Position numbers and translations under genes: made by a program
From: Solirubrobacter soli DSM 22325
GTDB lineage: Bacteria > Actinomycetota > Thermoleophilia > Solirubrobacterales > Solirubrobacteraceae
Assembly: GCF_000423665.1 (NCBI RefSeq)
Contig: NZ_AUIK01000010.1
Span: 124,001-188,000, forward strand
DNA length: 64,000 nucleotides
Direction: 5' to 3'
Notes under the pieces: generated by a model
Seen by the model: only the letters and a program-made list of their open reading frames with translations
What the model was told of the DNA's origin: nothing
Database searches by the model: none
Shown here: positions 1-9,024 of the stretch, in pieces
Layout: each line of letters starts with the position of its first letter
Position numbering within the stretch: the stretch's first letter is position 1

Positions 1-1
1 C

Positions 2-826
2 AGCGAGTTGCTGCATTCCGGTGGCCTCGACGCCGCGGAGACCTCCCCGAAGCCCGTGCTCGACAACAGCTACGGGGTCGACGCGAAGTACCTGACCTCC
101 TACGCGATCTTTCCGAAGTTCCAGAGCATCGTCATCGGCGCCCATGTGTGGAAGCGACTGTCTGACCGCCAGCGATCGGTCCTGCGGTCGGCGGCGCGTG
201 ACGTGGTGGCGGCGGCCGGGACCGAGATCCCACGCGATGAGACGTCGCAGCTCGCGCAACTGTGCCGGACCGGCGTGCGGGTCCTGGTCCCGACGCCGGC
301 GGAGCTGGCGTCGCTGGCGAAGGCCGCCGAACCCGCCGCGGCTGAGCTGGACCCGAAGCTGCTCGCCGCGCTGCGCGCGCTGCCCGGCGCCGGGCCGCAG
401 GCCGAGGCGACCCGGCTGCCGCAGGACTGTCGCTCGCCCGCGGCGCCGCACCGGCCGGCGGCGAAGGGCCCGCGCTTCCCCGAGGGCGTCTTCGTCACCC
501 GTATCACCGAGGAGGACGAGCGCCGCGGCAACGTCACCAACGAGGACATGCTGCAGGATCTGACGATCCGCACCCGCATGCGCGACGGGCGCTGGTACCA
601 GACGCTGGACCCGAACCCACCCGGCCAAGGTCCCTTCAGCGGCACCTACACCGTCGATGGCGACGAGCTGACGTTCGTGATGCTCGAGGCCAACGGACCG
701 GTCGCGGCCCCCGAGACCCTCCGCTGGAGCTACTTCAACGGGCGGCTGCGCTTCGAGATCGTCGAGGTCGCCGACTCCGCCGGGCGCGTCATGTACGCAG
801 CGCACCCATGGCGAAAGGTCGGCTGA
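2..826 (+). CDS. DctP-like solute-binding protein, C-terminal part (5' end outside window)
   Basis: The frame is open from the first bases of the window, so the N-terminus and any signal peptide lie upstream. The first ~110 visible residues resemble the C-terminal lobe of TRAP-type DctP periplasmic binding proteins: a buried strand (FQSIVIGAHVWKRLS), a helix typical of this family (RQRSVLRSAARDVV), then a 'GVRVLVPTPAELASL' segment. About 130 further residues follow, with alternating strands (TYTVDGDELTFVMLEA, LRWSYFNGRLRFEIVE), which is not usual for DctP and looks like a small appended beta domain. No TRAP membrane subunits are visible in the window. The stop overlaps the next gene by 19 bases, suggesting translational coupling to the kinase-like protein. 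DctP assignment is by pattern only. Confidence 0.6.
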   Translation, partial: SELLHSGGLDAAETSPKPVLDNSYGVDAKYLTSYAIFPKFQSIVIGAHVWKRLSDRQRSVLRSAARDVVAAAGTEIPRDETSQLAQLCRTGVRVLVPTPAELASLAKAAEPAAAELDPKLLAALRALPGAGPQAEATRLPQDCRSPAAPHRPAAKGPRFPEGVFVTRITEEDERRGNVTNEDMLQDLTIRTRMRDGRWYQTLDPNPPGQGPFSGTYTVDGDELTFVMLEANGPVAAPETLRWSYFNGRLRFEIVEVADSAGRVMYAAHPWRKVG

Positions 827-2301
827 TCGCAGGAACCGTCGTGGCGCTCGGCGTCGCGGCCGAGCTGCTGGGAGGCGTGACGGCGCGCGGCCTCGCCGTG
901 GCCGACCTGCTCACCGGCATCGCCGCCGGCCTGGGCGGTGCCTGGCTGCTGCGCCGCGCCGGCGCCACGGCGGACCTGGCGGTGGCGACCGCGGTCGCGT
1001 GGTTCGCCGGAACGCTCGACGGGAGTGCGAACGCGGCGCTCGACGCGATCGGCGGCGTCTGCGTGCTCGCCTATCGCGGGCCGCTGCTGCATTTGCTGCT
1101 CCGCGTGGTGGGTGGGCGTGTGGCGCGCGGCCTCGTCGTCGCGGCGTGGCTCGGCGCGTTCCTGCCGAGCACGGTGACGATCGCGGTGGCGGCCGCGACG
1201 GGCGCCGTGGCACTGGCCCACGCGCGGCGTGCGGGAGCGGACCGGCGCCGGGCGCTGCTCGCGGCCGCCGCCTGCGCCATCGCTCTCGCGGCGCTCTGGA
1301 CCGCGGCGCTCGAGGGAGGCGGCAGCACGGCGCTGACGCTGCTCAACGACGGGCTGGTGATCGCGACCGTGTCCGTCGGGCTCGCCGCCGCGAGCGGCCT
1401 GTGGGCGCGGGCGGCGGCGAGCCGCCTCGTCGTGGCGCTCGACCGCGACCGCCACCCCGGCCGACCGGTCACCGCGCAGCTCGCCCGCGCCCTCGCCGAC
1501 CCGGACCTCGAGCTCTGTTACGCCGTACCCGGCCTCGGGTGGGTCGACGAGCGTGGCCAGCCGGTGACCGAGCCCGACGGTCGGGTCGTCTCCCGTGCGG
1601 CGGCGCCCGGTGGAGCGGAGGTCGCACTGGTGCACGGCGGCACCGCCGACCCGCGGCTCGTGGCGGCGGCGACTGCGGCCGCGGCGCTCGCACTGGACTC
1701 GGCGCGGCTCGAAGCGGAGCTGCGGGCGACCGCGGCCGGGGTGCGGGCCTCCCGGCGCCGTTTGCTGACGACCGCCGACGACGAGCGGCGCACGCTCGGG
1801 GAACAGCTCGAGACGCGCGTCCTCGCCCGCTTGCGGCGGGTCGAGCCGCTGCTCGCCGACGACCGCGCCCGCGCCGAGCTTGAAGCGGTGCGGGGCGAGC
1901 TCGCGGCGCTCGGGACCGGGCTCTACCCGCCCGCGCTGCGCAACGGCACGGGGATCGCCGAGGCGCTGAACGAGCTGGTCGCCCGCGCGGTCGTCCCGAC
2001 CGACGTGATCGTCGACGGCGAGGACGACCTGCCCGCCGGCCACCGCGCGGCCCTCTGGTTCGTCTGCGCCGAGGCGCTCGCCAACGTGGACAAGCACGCG
2101 GGAGCGGCGAGCGCGACCCTTCGGCTGCGCCTGTCCCCGCGCACGGTCACGCTCGAACTGGCCGACGACGGCCGCGGCGGCGCCGTGCCGCGGCGCGGCC
2201 TGCGCGGCATCGGCGACCGGGTCGAGGCCCTCGGCGGCCACCTCGAGATCACGAGCCCGCCCGGCGGCCCGACGGTCGTGACCGCCGTGATCCCGCGCTG
2301 A
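808..2301 (+). CDS. NarL-type histidine-kinase-like membrane protein lacking the phosphoacceptor His
   Basis: 497 residues. The first ~200 residues are several hydrophobic segments (membrane sensor region). A helical dimerisation segment follows at about 325-345, then a HATPase_c domain with N-box (EALANVDKHAGA, ~421-432), DDGRGG box (~453) and GLRGIGDR glycine box (~465). In HisKA_3 kinases the dimerisation helix reads E-R-x-x-I-x-x-x-L-H-D. Here the matching stretch is ERRTLGEQLETRV, so Glu335 sits where the phosphorylated His belongs. The ATP site looks intact. The ATG lies inside the end of the upstream DctP-like gene. No response regulator adjoins it within the window. It could be a pseudokinase or ATP-dependent sensor; a response regulator upstream of the window cannot be excluded. 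Confidence 0.75.
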   Translation: MAKGRLIAGTVVALGVAAELLGGVTARGLAVADLLTGIAAGLGGAWLLRRAGATADLAVATAVAWFAGTLDGSANAALDAIGGVCVLAYRGPLLHLLLRVVGGRVARGLVVAAWLGAFLPSTVTIAVAAATGAVALAHARRAGADRRRALLAAAACAIALAALWTAALEGGGSTALTLLNDGLVIATVSVGLAAASGLWARAAASRLVVALDRDRHPGRPVTAQLARALADPDLELCYAVPGLGWVDERGQPVTEPDGRVVSRAAAPGGAEVALVHGGTADPRLVAAATAAAALALDSARLEAELRATAAGVRASRRRLLTTADDERRTLGEQLETRVLARLRRVEPLLADDRARAELEAVRGELAALGTGLYPPALRNGTGIAEALNELVARAVVPTDVIVDGEDDLPAGHRAALWFVCAEALANVDKHAGAASATLRLRLSPRTVTLELADDGRGGAVPRRGLRGIGDRVEALGGHLEITSPPGGPTVVTAVIPR

Positions 2302-2322
2302 CCGGAATTCGTCGACCGGCTC

Positions 2323-2844
2323 CTAGGCGGCCGCGACCAGCCGGTTCGCCTTGCGCCTGGCGAACAGCGCGCGGGCCAGGTAGAGCGGGGTCGGCGGGAC
2401 CCAGCCGAGCTGCAGCGCCGTGCCGAGGTCGTCGCGGTTGGCCCAGTGCTCGATCACCTTGCCGTCGGCGATCCGCAGCCAGTGCGTCTGCGTGCTCGCG
2501 AACGTGCGGCCGGTGGGCGGGAAGGCCTGCTCGACCCGCGCGTGCTCGTCGTAGTCGAGGAACACCTGGGTGTGGCGGCCCTTCATCGTGCAGTGCACGA
2601 CGACCATGTCGCCCTCGGCCACGACCTCGCCGATGTCCCAGTGCAGGTCCTCGAAGGCGTGGCGGAGCCACTCGGCGGTGGCGTAGCAGGCCTCCGGGCC
2701 GCGGCCGCGGGCCGCGGGCGGCTCGTCCTTGGCCTCATGGTTGAGGAACTCGGGGTGCAGGACCTCGCGGAACTCATCCAGCGTGCCGTTGCCCATCAGG
2801 TGGATGGAGCGCACGGCGAGCGCCTTGGCGTCGTCGATGTTCAT
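2323..2844 (-). CDS. SnoaL-like ester cyclase / NTF2-fold protein
   Basis: 173 residues, close to the usual length of SnoaL-like proteins. The N-terminal helix and 'EVLHPEFLNHEA' motif, the central 'GEVVAEGDMVVVHCTMKGRHTQ' strand pair and the late 'WLRIADGKVIEHWANRDDLGTALQLG' segment are the family signature of the SnoaL/ester-cyclase branch of the NTF2-like fold. The family includes polyketide cyclases but also many proteins of unknown substrate, and no polyketide genes are nearby. It lies 57 bases downstream of the LAL regulator gene on the same strand, so it may be cotranscribed with it. The C-terminal tail is basic (ARRKANR). Substrate is unknown. Confidence 0.75.
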   Translation of the reverse strand: MNIDDAKALAVRSIHLMGNGTLDEFREVLHPEFLNHEAKDEPPAARGRGPEACYATAEWLRHAFEDLHWDIGEVVAEGDMVVVHCTMKGRHTQVFLDYDEHARVEQAFPPTGRTFASTQTHWLRIADGKVIEHWANRDDLGTALQLGWVPPTPLYLARALFARRKANRLVAAA

Positions 2845-2901
2845 GGCGCCGATGCTCCCGGGACAGCGGGTCCCTTCGCATCAGGGGCAGCACCTGATCT
2901 T

Positions 2902-5457
2902 TCACGACAACGCGCGTGAGACGTCGCCGCGCGCCTTGACGTCGAGCTTCTGGAAGACGTGGCGCAGGTGGGTGTCGACGGTGGCGGCGGTCACGAAGAG
3001 CTCCTGCGCGATCTGGCGGTTCGTCAGGCCGGTGGCGGCGAGCTGCGCGACGCGCCGTTCGGACGGAGTGAGCGCGTCGGCGCCCTGCAGGGCGAGCCGG
3101 CGGGGCCGCGCTCCGGTGGCCAACAGCTCCGTGCGGGCGCGGTCGGCGAGCGGGTGCGCGCCGAGGGCGTGGGCGGCGTCCATGCCTTGGCGGAGGGGTT
3201 CGCGGGCCTTGGCGCGTTCTCCTCGGCGTCTGCGCGCGGCGCCGAGGTCGATGCGGGCGCGGGCGAGCTCGAGCCGGTGCGGCGAGGGCTCGAGGAGTCC
3301 CACCGCGGTCTCGAGCGCGTCGAGGTCGCCGGTGATCAGGCCGACGCCCCGGTGCGCGGTGGCGATGGCGAGCGGCGTCCCCCAGCGGTGGGCGAGCTCG
3401 AGCTCCTCGGCCGCGAGCGCTTCGTCGTCGGACAGGATCGCCGCGAGCGAGCGCCAAGGCGGCACGGCGCGGCGGATGTTCAGGCGGGCGTAGCGGCGGC
3501 CGACCTCCTGCGCGTCGGCGAACGCGTCGTCCTGGCGACCCTGGAGCAGGCGGGTGCGGCTGCGCCAGTACAGCAGCAGGTTCATCACCTGGTGCTCCGG
3601 GAGCGTGTCGGCGAGGTCGTGGCGCTCGAGCAGCTCGTCCGCGCGCTCGAACTCCCCCTGCTCGGCGACGACCACCGCGAGCAGCCCCGCCGCCGACGCG
3701 ATCACCGGTTCCGGCAGCGCCACCTCGGGACCGAGCTGGAGTGCTGCCTCGAGGTCGTCGCGGGCCGCGCCCAGCTCCCCGCGCTCGGCCGCGGCCCACG
3801 CCCGCATCGACAGCATCGAGGCGTGCTGCTGGATCAGGCCGCCGGCGCGCGCCCGGTCGAGCACCTCCGACGCGATCCGCTCCGCCTCGTCCAGTCGCGC
3901 CGCCCGGATCAGGTTCGACACGACGCCGGTCTCGGTCACCCGTGCGCCGTCCGCCACGGTGCGTTGCAGCAGCCCCGCGACGCGGGCGTGCTCGGCGGCG
4001 GTGTCGACCGGCGTGATCAAGGCCGCGGCCGCGATCGCCCACCGCTCCGCGGGCGTGTCGCCGCCGAGCGTCTTCGCGAGCGCCGTCAGCCGCTCGGGCT
4101 CGGCGCCGCCGATCCGCGGGTCCATCCGCGCGCAGTCGGCCGCGAGCGCGAGCAGCCGCAGCCCGAGCTCACGGTCGTCCGTCTCGACCTCGCGCACGAC
4201 CGCGACCGCCTCCGCCCACCGGGTCTGGTCGGCGAGCATCGTCGCCAGTTCGAGCGCGACCTCCGCGCTGCCGGTCGCCTTCCACGCTTCCCGCAGCCGG
4301 TCAGGCCCCTCGACCGACCCGGCCGCGTGCTCGGCGCGCCCGAGCTCGAGCAGCAGCGGGACATCGTGTGGCTCCACGAGCGCGTGGCGCAGGTACGTGG
4401 CAGCCAGCTCCGGTGCTCCCTGGGCGGTCGCCTCCAAGGCGGCGGCGCGGAGGGTCTCGGTCGCCCAGGCGTCGTGCGCCGGCGGGGCGGCGAGGAGGTG
4501 GGCGGCGAGGACGCCCGGTGGGCGGCCGCGGGCGGCCAGCAGGTGGGCGGCGCGGGCGTGGGCCTCGCCGCGCTCGACGGCCGGGAGGCGGTCGGCCACC
4601 GCGGCGCGGATCAGCGGGTGGCGGAAGCGCAGCAGGGGGTCGTCCTCGAAGAGGTCGGCGGCGACGAGCTCCGCCGCGGCCGCACGCGCCGCGTCCTCTC
4701 CCACGCCGGCCAGCGGAGCCGCGACCGCGAGCTCCGCGCCGTCGCCGAGCACGGCGACCGCGGCGGCCAGCGGCTCGGCGGCCTCGCCCAGCGCGGCGAG
4801 CCGCAGCCCGACGCGCCGCCCGATCGAGACCACCGCGCCGTCGGCGAGCGCCTCCTCCACCAACAGCGCGTTGCCGGCGGTCACGTGGTGGATCTCCGCG
4901 ATGAACGCCGGGTCGGCCCCGGGGCCGGCGAGCGTGGCGATCGCGTCGGCGGTCAGCGGCGCCACCGCGAGGGTCGACGCGGACGCGGCGATCGTGTCGA
5001 GGATCGTCCGGTCCTCGGCCGGGAGCGGCGGGCGGGCGGCGAGCAGCAGCACGACGCCGAGGTCCGCCACGCGGCGGGCGAGGAACGCGAGGAAGCGCAG
5101 GCTGAGGTCGTCCGCCCACTGCGCGTCGTCGACGCACACCAGCACCGGGCCGTCCCGCTCGGCGACCAGCCAATACAACGCGTGCAGCACGGCGAAGCGA
5201 TCGCCCCCGGAGAGGAGGTCGTCGACGCGCCCGAGCAGCTGGCGGACGACGCCGAACGCGAACTCGTGCTCGAGCTCCGAGCCCGAGGCGGACAGCACCG
5301 TCATCCCCGACGCCGCCGCGCGGGCCTCCCGCAGCAGCGCGGTCTTCCCGAGCCCCGCGGCACCCTCGACGACCACGACGGACCCGCGGCCCTCGCGTGC
5401 GCCCGCCAGCGCCGCGGCCAGCCGCGCCAGCTCGTCCTCCCGCTCCAGCAGCCGCAC
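2902..5457 (-). CDS. LuxR-family ATPase regulator (LAL type)
   Basis: 851 residues, the size expected of large ATP-binding LuxR (LAL) regulators. An N-terminal AAA/NB-ARC-like ATPase carries Walker A (GAAGLGKT, residues 32-39) and Walker B (VLVCVDDAQW, ~105-114). The middle is alpha-helical with TPR-like repeats. The C-terminus is a LuxR helix-turn-helix (~785-851) with the typical LTPSERRVAQLAATGLTNRQ entry and TVDTHLRHVFQKL recognition region. The start is a GTG, one base after the stop of the upstream AraC-type gene, so three genes (VOC, AraC, LAL) form one unit. Probably a transcription activator responding to a small ligand. The target genes cannot be read from sequence. Confidence 0.88.
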   Translation of the reverse strand: MRLLEREDELARLAAALAGAREGRGSVVVVEGAAGLGKTALLREARAAASGMTVLSASGSELEHEFAFGVVRQLLGRVDDLLSGGDRFAVLHALYWLVAERDGPVLVCVDDAQWADDLSLRFLAFLARRVADLGVVLLLAARPPLPAEDRTILDTIAASASTLAVAPLTADAIATLAGPGADPAFIAEIHHVTAGNALLVEEALADGAVVSIGRRVGLRLAALGEAAEPLAAAVAVLGDGAELAVAAPLAGVGEDAARAAAAELVAADLFEDDPLLRFRHPLIRAAVADRLPAVERGEAHARAAHLLAARGRPPGVLAAHLLAAPPAHDAWATETLRAAALEATAQGAPELAATYLRHALVEPHDVPLLLELGRAEHAAGSVEGPDRLREAWKATGSAEVALELATMLADQTRWAEAVAVVREVETDDRELGLRLLALAADCARMDPRIGGAEPERLTALAKTLGGDTPAERWAIAAAALITPVDTAAEHARVAGLLQRTVADGARVTETGVVSNLIRAARLDEAERIASEVLDRARAGGLIQQHASMLSMRAWAAAERGELGAARDDLEAALQLGPEVALPEPVIASAAGLLAVVVAEQGEFERADELLERHDLADTLPEHQVMNLLLYWRSRTRLLQGRQDDAFADAQEVGRRYARLNIRRAVPPWRSLAAILSDDEALAAEELELAHRWGTPLAIATAHRGVGLITGDLDALETAVGLLEPSPHRLELARARIDLGAARRRRGERAKAREPLRQGMDAAHALGAHPLADRARTELLATGARPRRLALQGADALTPSERRVAQLAATGLTNRQIAQELFVTAATVDTHLRHVFQKLDVKARGDVSRALS

Positions 5458-5458
5458 G

Positions 5459-6301
5459 TCAGTCGCCGACGACGCCGCCGCCGTCGGGCAGCTTCCGGCG
5501 GGCGAACTCGCCGGGCGACGCTCCCGCGAACTGCTGGAAGTCGCGGACCATGTGGGCCTGGTCGTAGTAGCCGCAGCGCGCGGCGATCTCCGCCCACCCG
5601 GGTCCGCCGCCCACCAGGGACACCGCTCTTTGGAACCGCAGGATGCGACCGAGGAGCTTCGGCGACACGCCCACCTGCTCGCGGAACCCGGCGGCGAGGT
5701 GCCGGCGGCTGCAGCCGATCTCCGCGGCGAGCGCGTCCACCCGCACCGTCCCGCCGCTCGCCCGCAGCCGGCCCAGCGCGCGGGTCACCGACGGGACGGG
5801 CGACAGCGCATCGTCGAGCCGCTCGAGGAGGAAGTCGTCCAGCAGCGCGAACCGCTCCTCCCAGCCGGAAGCGCCCGCGAGCGCCTCCCACAGCAACAGC
5901 CCCGCCCGGCCGAACAGCGCGTCGAGCCCGACCACCCGCCCCGCGAGCTCGTGCATCGGCACCCGCCACAGCAGGTGCGCGCCGACCGGGGAGAAGTCGA
6001 TCTGCACGCCGCGCTGCGCGCCCACGGTCTCGCTCACCGCGAACGTGTCGTACATGCCCGCCAGAAAGCCGAACGCCTGATCCGTCCACCCGTCATATGG
6101 AGACAAGACGCGAATCGGGGCGCCGAAATTCACGATCGCGACAACTCGGTCCGACGGGAGCTCGCGGCGGCGCACGAACGAGCTGGTCCGCTCGTCGTAC
6201 GCGCAGTAGCCGAGCACGTGGCCGCCCAGCCGCGGGTCCGGCGCGCCGTGGACCATCTCCCACCGGTCGCGCTCGGACTCGTGGCGGACGATGCGGGCCA
6301 T
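5459..6301 (-). CDS. AraC-family transcriptional regulator
   Basis: 280 residues from the ATG chosen here; a GTG one codon upstream is possible. The ATG is preferred because it shares one base with the stop of the upstream VOC gene (TGATG), a standard coupling arrangement. The N-terminal ~150 residues form a ligand-binding-like region with the 'VQIDFSPVGAHLLWRVPMHEL' style of AraC proteins of the DUF6597 type. The C-terminal ~100 residues hold the double HTH: IGCSRRHLAAGFREQVGVSP and the second motif AEIAARCGYYDQAHMVRDFQ, followed by GASPGEFAR. It lies directly between the VOC gene and the LAL regulator gene, so these three probably form a single regulatory operon. Confidence 0.87.
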   Translation of the reverse strand: MARIVRHESERDRWEMVHGAPDPRLGGHVLGYCAYDERTSSFVRRRELPSDRVVAIVNFGAPIRVLSPYDGWTDQAFGFLAGMYDTFAVSETVGAQRGVQIDFSPVGAHLLWRVPMHELAGRVVGLDALFGRAGLLLWEALAGASGWEERFALLDDFLLERLDDALSPVPSVTRALGRLRASGGTVRVDALAAEIGCSRRHLAAGFREQVGVSPKLLGRILRFQRAVSLVGGGPGWAEIAARCGYYDQAHMVRDFQQFAGASPGEFARRKLPDGGGVVGD

Positions 6302-6669
6302 CACACAGGCGGCTGGTGGAGTCCGAACGAGGACCCCTGGTCGTCCTTGCAGAACTTGAAGCGCCCGAACCGCCGGATCGACTCCTCGGTCTCCTCCGAG
6401 CCCATGTCCGGGAGGATCTCGCCGCCCAGCGTCTTGACCCGCTCGATCGCCGCGTCCATGTCGTCAACGGCGAAAAACAGATACGGGCCGCCGCCGGCGT
6501 CGCCGGGATGCATTCCGCCGCGAATGTTCGGCGTCTGCAGCATCCAGCCGTTCCCGGACGGCCCGGTCTCGAACCCCCAGCCGAACAAGCCCTCGTAAAA
6601 CGCACGCCCAGCAGGGCTTTCGCCGACGCCGAGCTCGAAGAAGCTGATCGCTCCGTGCACTGTGCTCAT
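6301..6669 (-). CDS. VOC (glyoxalase/bleomycin-resistance fold) protein
   Basis: 122 residues starting at MSTVHGAISFFELGV. The open frame continues further upstream, but this start fits the VOC family start and avoids antisense overlap with the divergent ATP-grasp gene. The beta-alpha-beta-beta-beta pattern is visible twice: FFELGVGE...AFYEGLFGWGFE, then PYLFFAVDDMDAAIERVKTLGGEI and a closing FKFCKDDQGSSFGLHQ. The last strand carries the usual G-x-x-F-x-L/H ending. VOC proteins range from isomerases to antibiotic-binding proteins, and the substrate is not predictable here. Its stop overlaps the AraC start by one base. It may be the effector-modifying or sensor partner of the two regulators. 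Confidence 0.8.
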   Translation of the reverse strand: MSTVHGAISFFELGVGESPAGRAFYEGLFGWGFETGPSGNGWMLQTPNIRGGMHPGDAGGGPYLFFAVDDMDAAIERVKTLGGEILPDMGSEETEESIRRFGRFKFCKDDQGSSFGLHQPPV

Positions 6670-6781
6670 GGTCGCAAACGTACGTCCTGGGATCCGCGAA
6701 ATCTTGGACGAATGAGAGGTGTGAAAATCTCGACCTTTGAGCACTGGCGTTTCGGCCGTTCCGTTGGCACTCTTCCGCGCC

Positions 6782-8200
6782 ATGGAGACGTATCGGTCGA
6801 TCGTGATCGTCCCGTCCAGGACGATCGACAAGTTCCACGAGCCCGCGGCGGAGACGCAGGCATACGAGGAACGGCTGCTGTGTCTCCTGCTGATGCTCAG
6901 AGATCCGGGGCTACGGGTGGTCTACGTGACCTCGTCGCCCGTGGCGGAGCCGATCCTCGACTACTACCTGTCGCTTCTCGGGCCTGAGCTGGCGCTCGAC
7001 GCCCGCGACCGGCTGACGATGATCAGCGCCGACGACGCCTCCGTGCGCCCGCTCTCGGCCAAGCTGCTCGAGCGCCCGCGCCTGCTCCGGCGCATCCGCT
7101 CGACGATCCCGGACATCGAGCGCTGCCATCTCGTCCCGTACGTCTCGACCGAGCTCGAGCACGCGGTGGGCGACGCGCTGGGCATCCCGGTCCACGGCGC
7201 CGATCCCGGCCTGGCCTACCTGGGCACGAAGAGCGGCTCGCGCGAGCTGTTCGAGCGCGCCGGCGTGCAGCACCCGCTGGGCGTGGAGCGGATCACCGGC
7301 CGCGCCGACGCCGTCAAGGCGATCGCCCGCCTGCGTGCCGCCAAGCCGGAGCTCCAGCAGGTCGTCGTCAAGCTCGACGCCGGCGTGTCCGGCGAGGGCA
7401 ACGCGATCGTCGAGCTCGCCGGCCTGCCCGCGCCCGGGTCGCGCTACGAGAAGCACCGCATCGGCCTGCGCTTCGACGCCATGCAGCTGGAGGCGACCGG
7501 CGTGCCGATGGCGGTCTACCTCGAGCGCCTGTCGCACGGCGGCGTGGTCGAGGAGCGCATCCAGGGCCTCGAGCTGCGCAGCCCGAGCGTCCAGCTCGAG
7601 CTCTCCCCCGGCGCGCCCGCGCGGATCGTCTCCACGCATGATCAGATCCTGTCCGGCCAGCGCTATCTGGGCTGCCGGTTCCCGGCCGAGCCCGCGTATG
7701 CGCGGGCGATCACCGAGAGCGCGCGGCGGGTGGGCGCTGCACTCGTCGAATCCGGCGCGCGGGGCCGTGCGGGAATCGACTTCGTCGTCGCGCGCGACGA
7801 GACCGGTGTCTGGAACGCGTACGCGATCGAGGTCAACCTGCGCAGCGGCGGGACGACGCACCCGCTGGCGGCGCTGGAGCTGCTCTCCGGCGGCTACTAC
7901 GACGCGGACACGGCGATCTTCACCGCCCCCTGCGGCTCCCCGCGGCACTACGTCGCGACCGACCACCTCGAGTCCCCGCGCCTGCGGGACCTCGGCCATG
8001 GCGGTCTGCTGCGGCTCGCCGCGCTGCCGCGGCTGGCGGCGGACGGCTGCGGCGTGGTGTTCCACATGCTGAGCGCGATCGACGAGCTCGGCCGCGTCGG
8101 GCTGACCGCGATCGGCACGACCGCCGCCGACGCCCAGAGCCGCTTCGAGCAGGTGCAGGCACTGCTGCTCGACGGCGTCGGGGAGTACGCCGTAGCCTGA
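6782..8200 (+). CDS. ATP-grasp peptide ligase, PGM1-related
   Basis: 472 residues from ATG 6782 (METYRSIVIVPSRTI). In-frame starts further upstream would overlap the divergent VOC gene's promoter. The protein has the layout of the ATP-grasp 'peptide ligase PGM1-related' family: an N-terminal Rossmann-like part, a KxD-containing central stretch (VVVKLDAGVSGEGNAIVEL, near residue 200), a RIQGLELRSPSVQ segment and a C-terminal ATP-grasp metal site in YAIEVNLRSGGTTHP. PGM1 itself joins a peptide to a nonproteinogenic amino-acid starter in pheganomycin biosynthesis; relatives are widespread and mostly uncharacterised. No precursor peptide or biosynthetic cluster is seen next to it. The next gene, a deacetylase, starts 5 bases downstream. 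Confidence 0.78.
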   Translation: METYRSIVIVPSRTIDKFHEPAAETQAYEERLLCLLLMLRDPGLRVVYVTSSPVAEPILDYYLSLLGPELALDARDRLTMISADDASVRPLSAKLLERPRLLRRIRSTIPDIERCHLVPYVSTELEHAVGDALGIPVHGADPGLAYLGTKSGSRELFERAGVQHPLGVERITGRADAVKAIARLRAAKPELQQVVVKLDAGVSGEGNAIVELAGLPAPGSRYEKHRIGLRFDAMQLEATGVPMAVYLERLSHGGVVEERIQGLELRSPSVQLELSPGAPARIVSTHDQILSGQRYLGCRFPAEPAYARAITESARRVGAALVESGARGRAGIDFVVARDETGVWNAYAIEVNLRSGGTTHPLAALELLSGGYYDADTAIFTAPCGSPRHYVATDHLESPRLRDLGHGGLLRLAALPRLAADGCGVVFHMLSAIDELGRVGLTAIGTTAADAQSRFEQVQALLLDGVGEYAVA

Positions 8201-8205
8201 GGCCC

Positions 8206-9024
8206 TTGCGGGCTCGATGGATCTGCGCGGCCGTCGCGGTCGCGCTCGCCGGATGCGGCGGCTCTTCCAAGCACCAGGAGAAGCCGCCGCCGAAGCGCAC
8301 GCCGACGGCGACCCCGAAGCCGAAGACGACCGCCGCCGCGGTGGCGGCGCGCTCGCACGTCCCGGTCCTCTGTTACCACCAGATCCGCCCCCGGACGGGT
8401 GCCGACAGCGCGACCGATCGCCAGTACATCGTCAGCCCGTCGGTCCTCGACAAGCAATTTCAGGCGCTGGCGGACGCCGGCTACACGCCGATCAGCGGCG
8501 AGGACTATGTCGCCCACATGGCGCGCGGGGCGAAGCTGCCGCGCAAGCCGATCCTGCTCACGTTCGACGACGCCTCCGCGGGCCAGTACACGCAGGCGCT
8601 GCCGATCCTCCGCAAGCACCACTTCCGCGCCACCTTCTTCGTGATGACCGTGGTGTTGGGCAAGCCCGGCTGGCTGACCAAGGGCCAGGTCCGCGCGCTC
8701 GACCGCGCGGGGATGACGATCGGCGCCCACACCTACGACCACAAGGCGGTCCCGGAGTACACGACCGCCGACTACAAGACCCAGTTCACGGACCCGGGCC
8801 GCGAGCTGCGCAGGATCGTCGGCCACAAGGTCGAGCTCTTCGCGTACCCGTTCGGCTCCTACTCCTCCGACGCGATCCAGCCGATGTTCAGCGCCGGCTA
8901 CCGCGCCGCCTTCCAACTCTCCGACAAGCTCGACAAACAGCACCCACTCTGGTCGATCCGCCGGATCATCGTGCCCGAGCTGACGGGCAAGCAGCTCTTG
9001 CGCGAGATCCGGCGCGATTTCTAA
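8206..9024 (+). CDS. Polysaccharide deacetylase lipoprotein (NodB domain)
   Basis: 272 residues with a TTG start five bases after the ligase stop. A short signal ends in the lipobox LAGC (Cys17), so the protein is predicted to be membrane-anchored outside the cell. A Pro/Thr/Lys-rich linker (~22-50) follows. The NodB domain shows the metal triad: TFDDAS with Asp121/Asp122, and HTYDH with His175 and His179. The C-terminal 'FAYPFGSYSSDAI' is the usual motif 3. Substrates in this family are N- or O-acetylated polysaccharides such as peptidoglycan or exopolysaccharide. Its stop codon lies within a palindromic terminator shared with the converging BNR-repeat gene. Confidence 0.88.
   Translation: MRARWICAAVAVALAGCGGSSKHQEKPPPKRTPTATPKPKTTAAAVAARSHVPVLCYHQIRPRTGADSATDRQYIVSPSVLDKQFQALADAGYTPISGEDYVAHMARGAKLPRKPILLTFDDASAGQYTQALPILRKHHFRATFFVMTVVLGKPGWLTKGQVRALDRAGMTIGAHTYDHKAVPEYTTADYKTQFTDPGRELRRIVGHKVELFAYPFGSYSSDAIQPMFSAGYRAAFQLSDKLDKQHPLWSIRRIIVPELTGKQLLREIRRDF

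Noticed and set aside
2959..6987. A 1342-residue open frame on the plus strand opposite the LAL and AraC genes
   Set aside because: It is antisense to genes with clear domains. The composition (Arg/Gly/Ala, no motifs) is what high-GC third-position bias produces.
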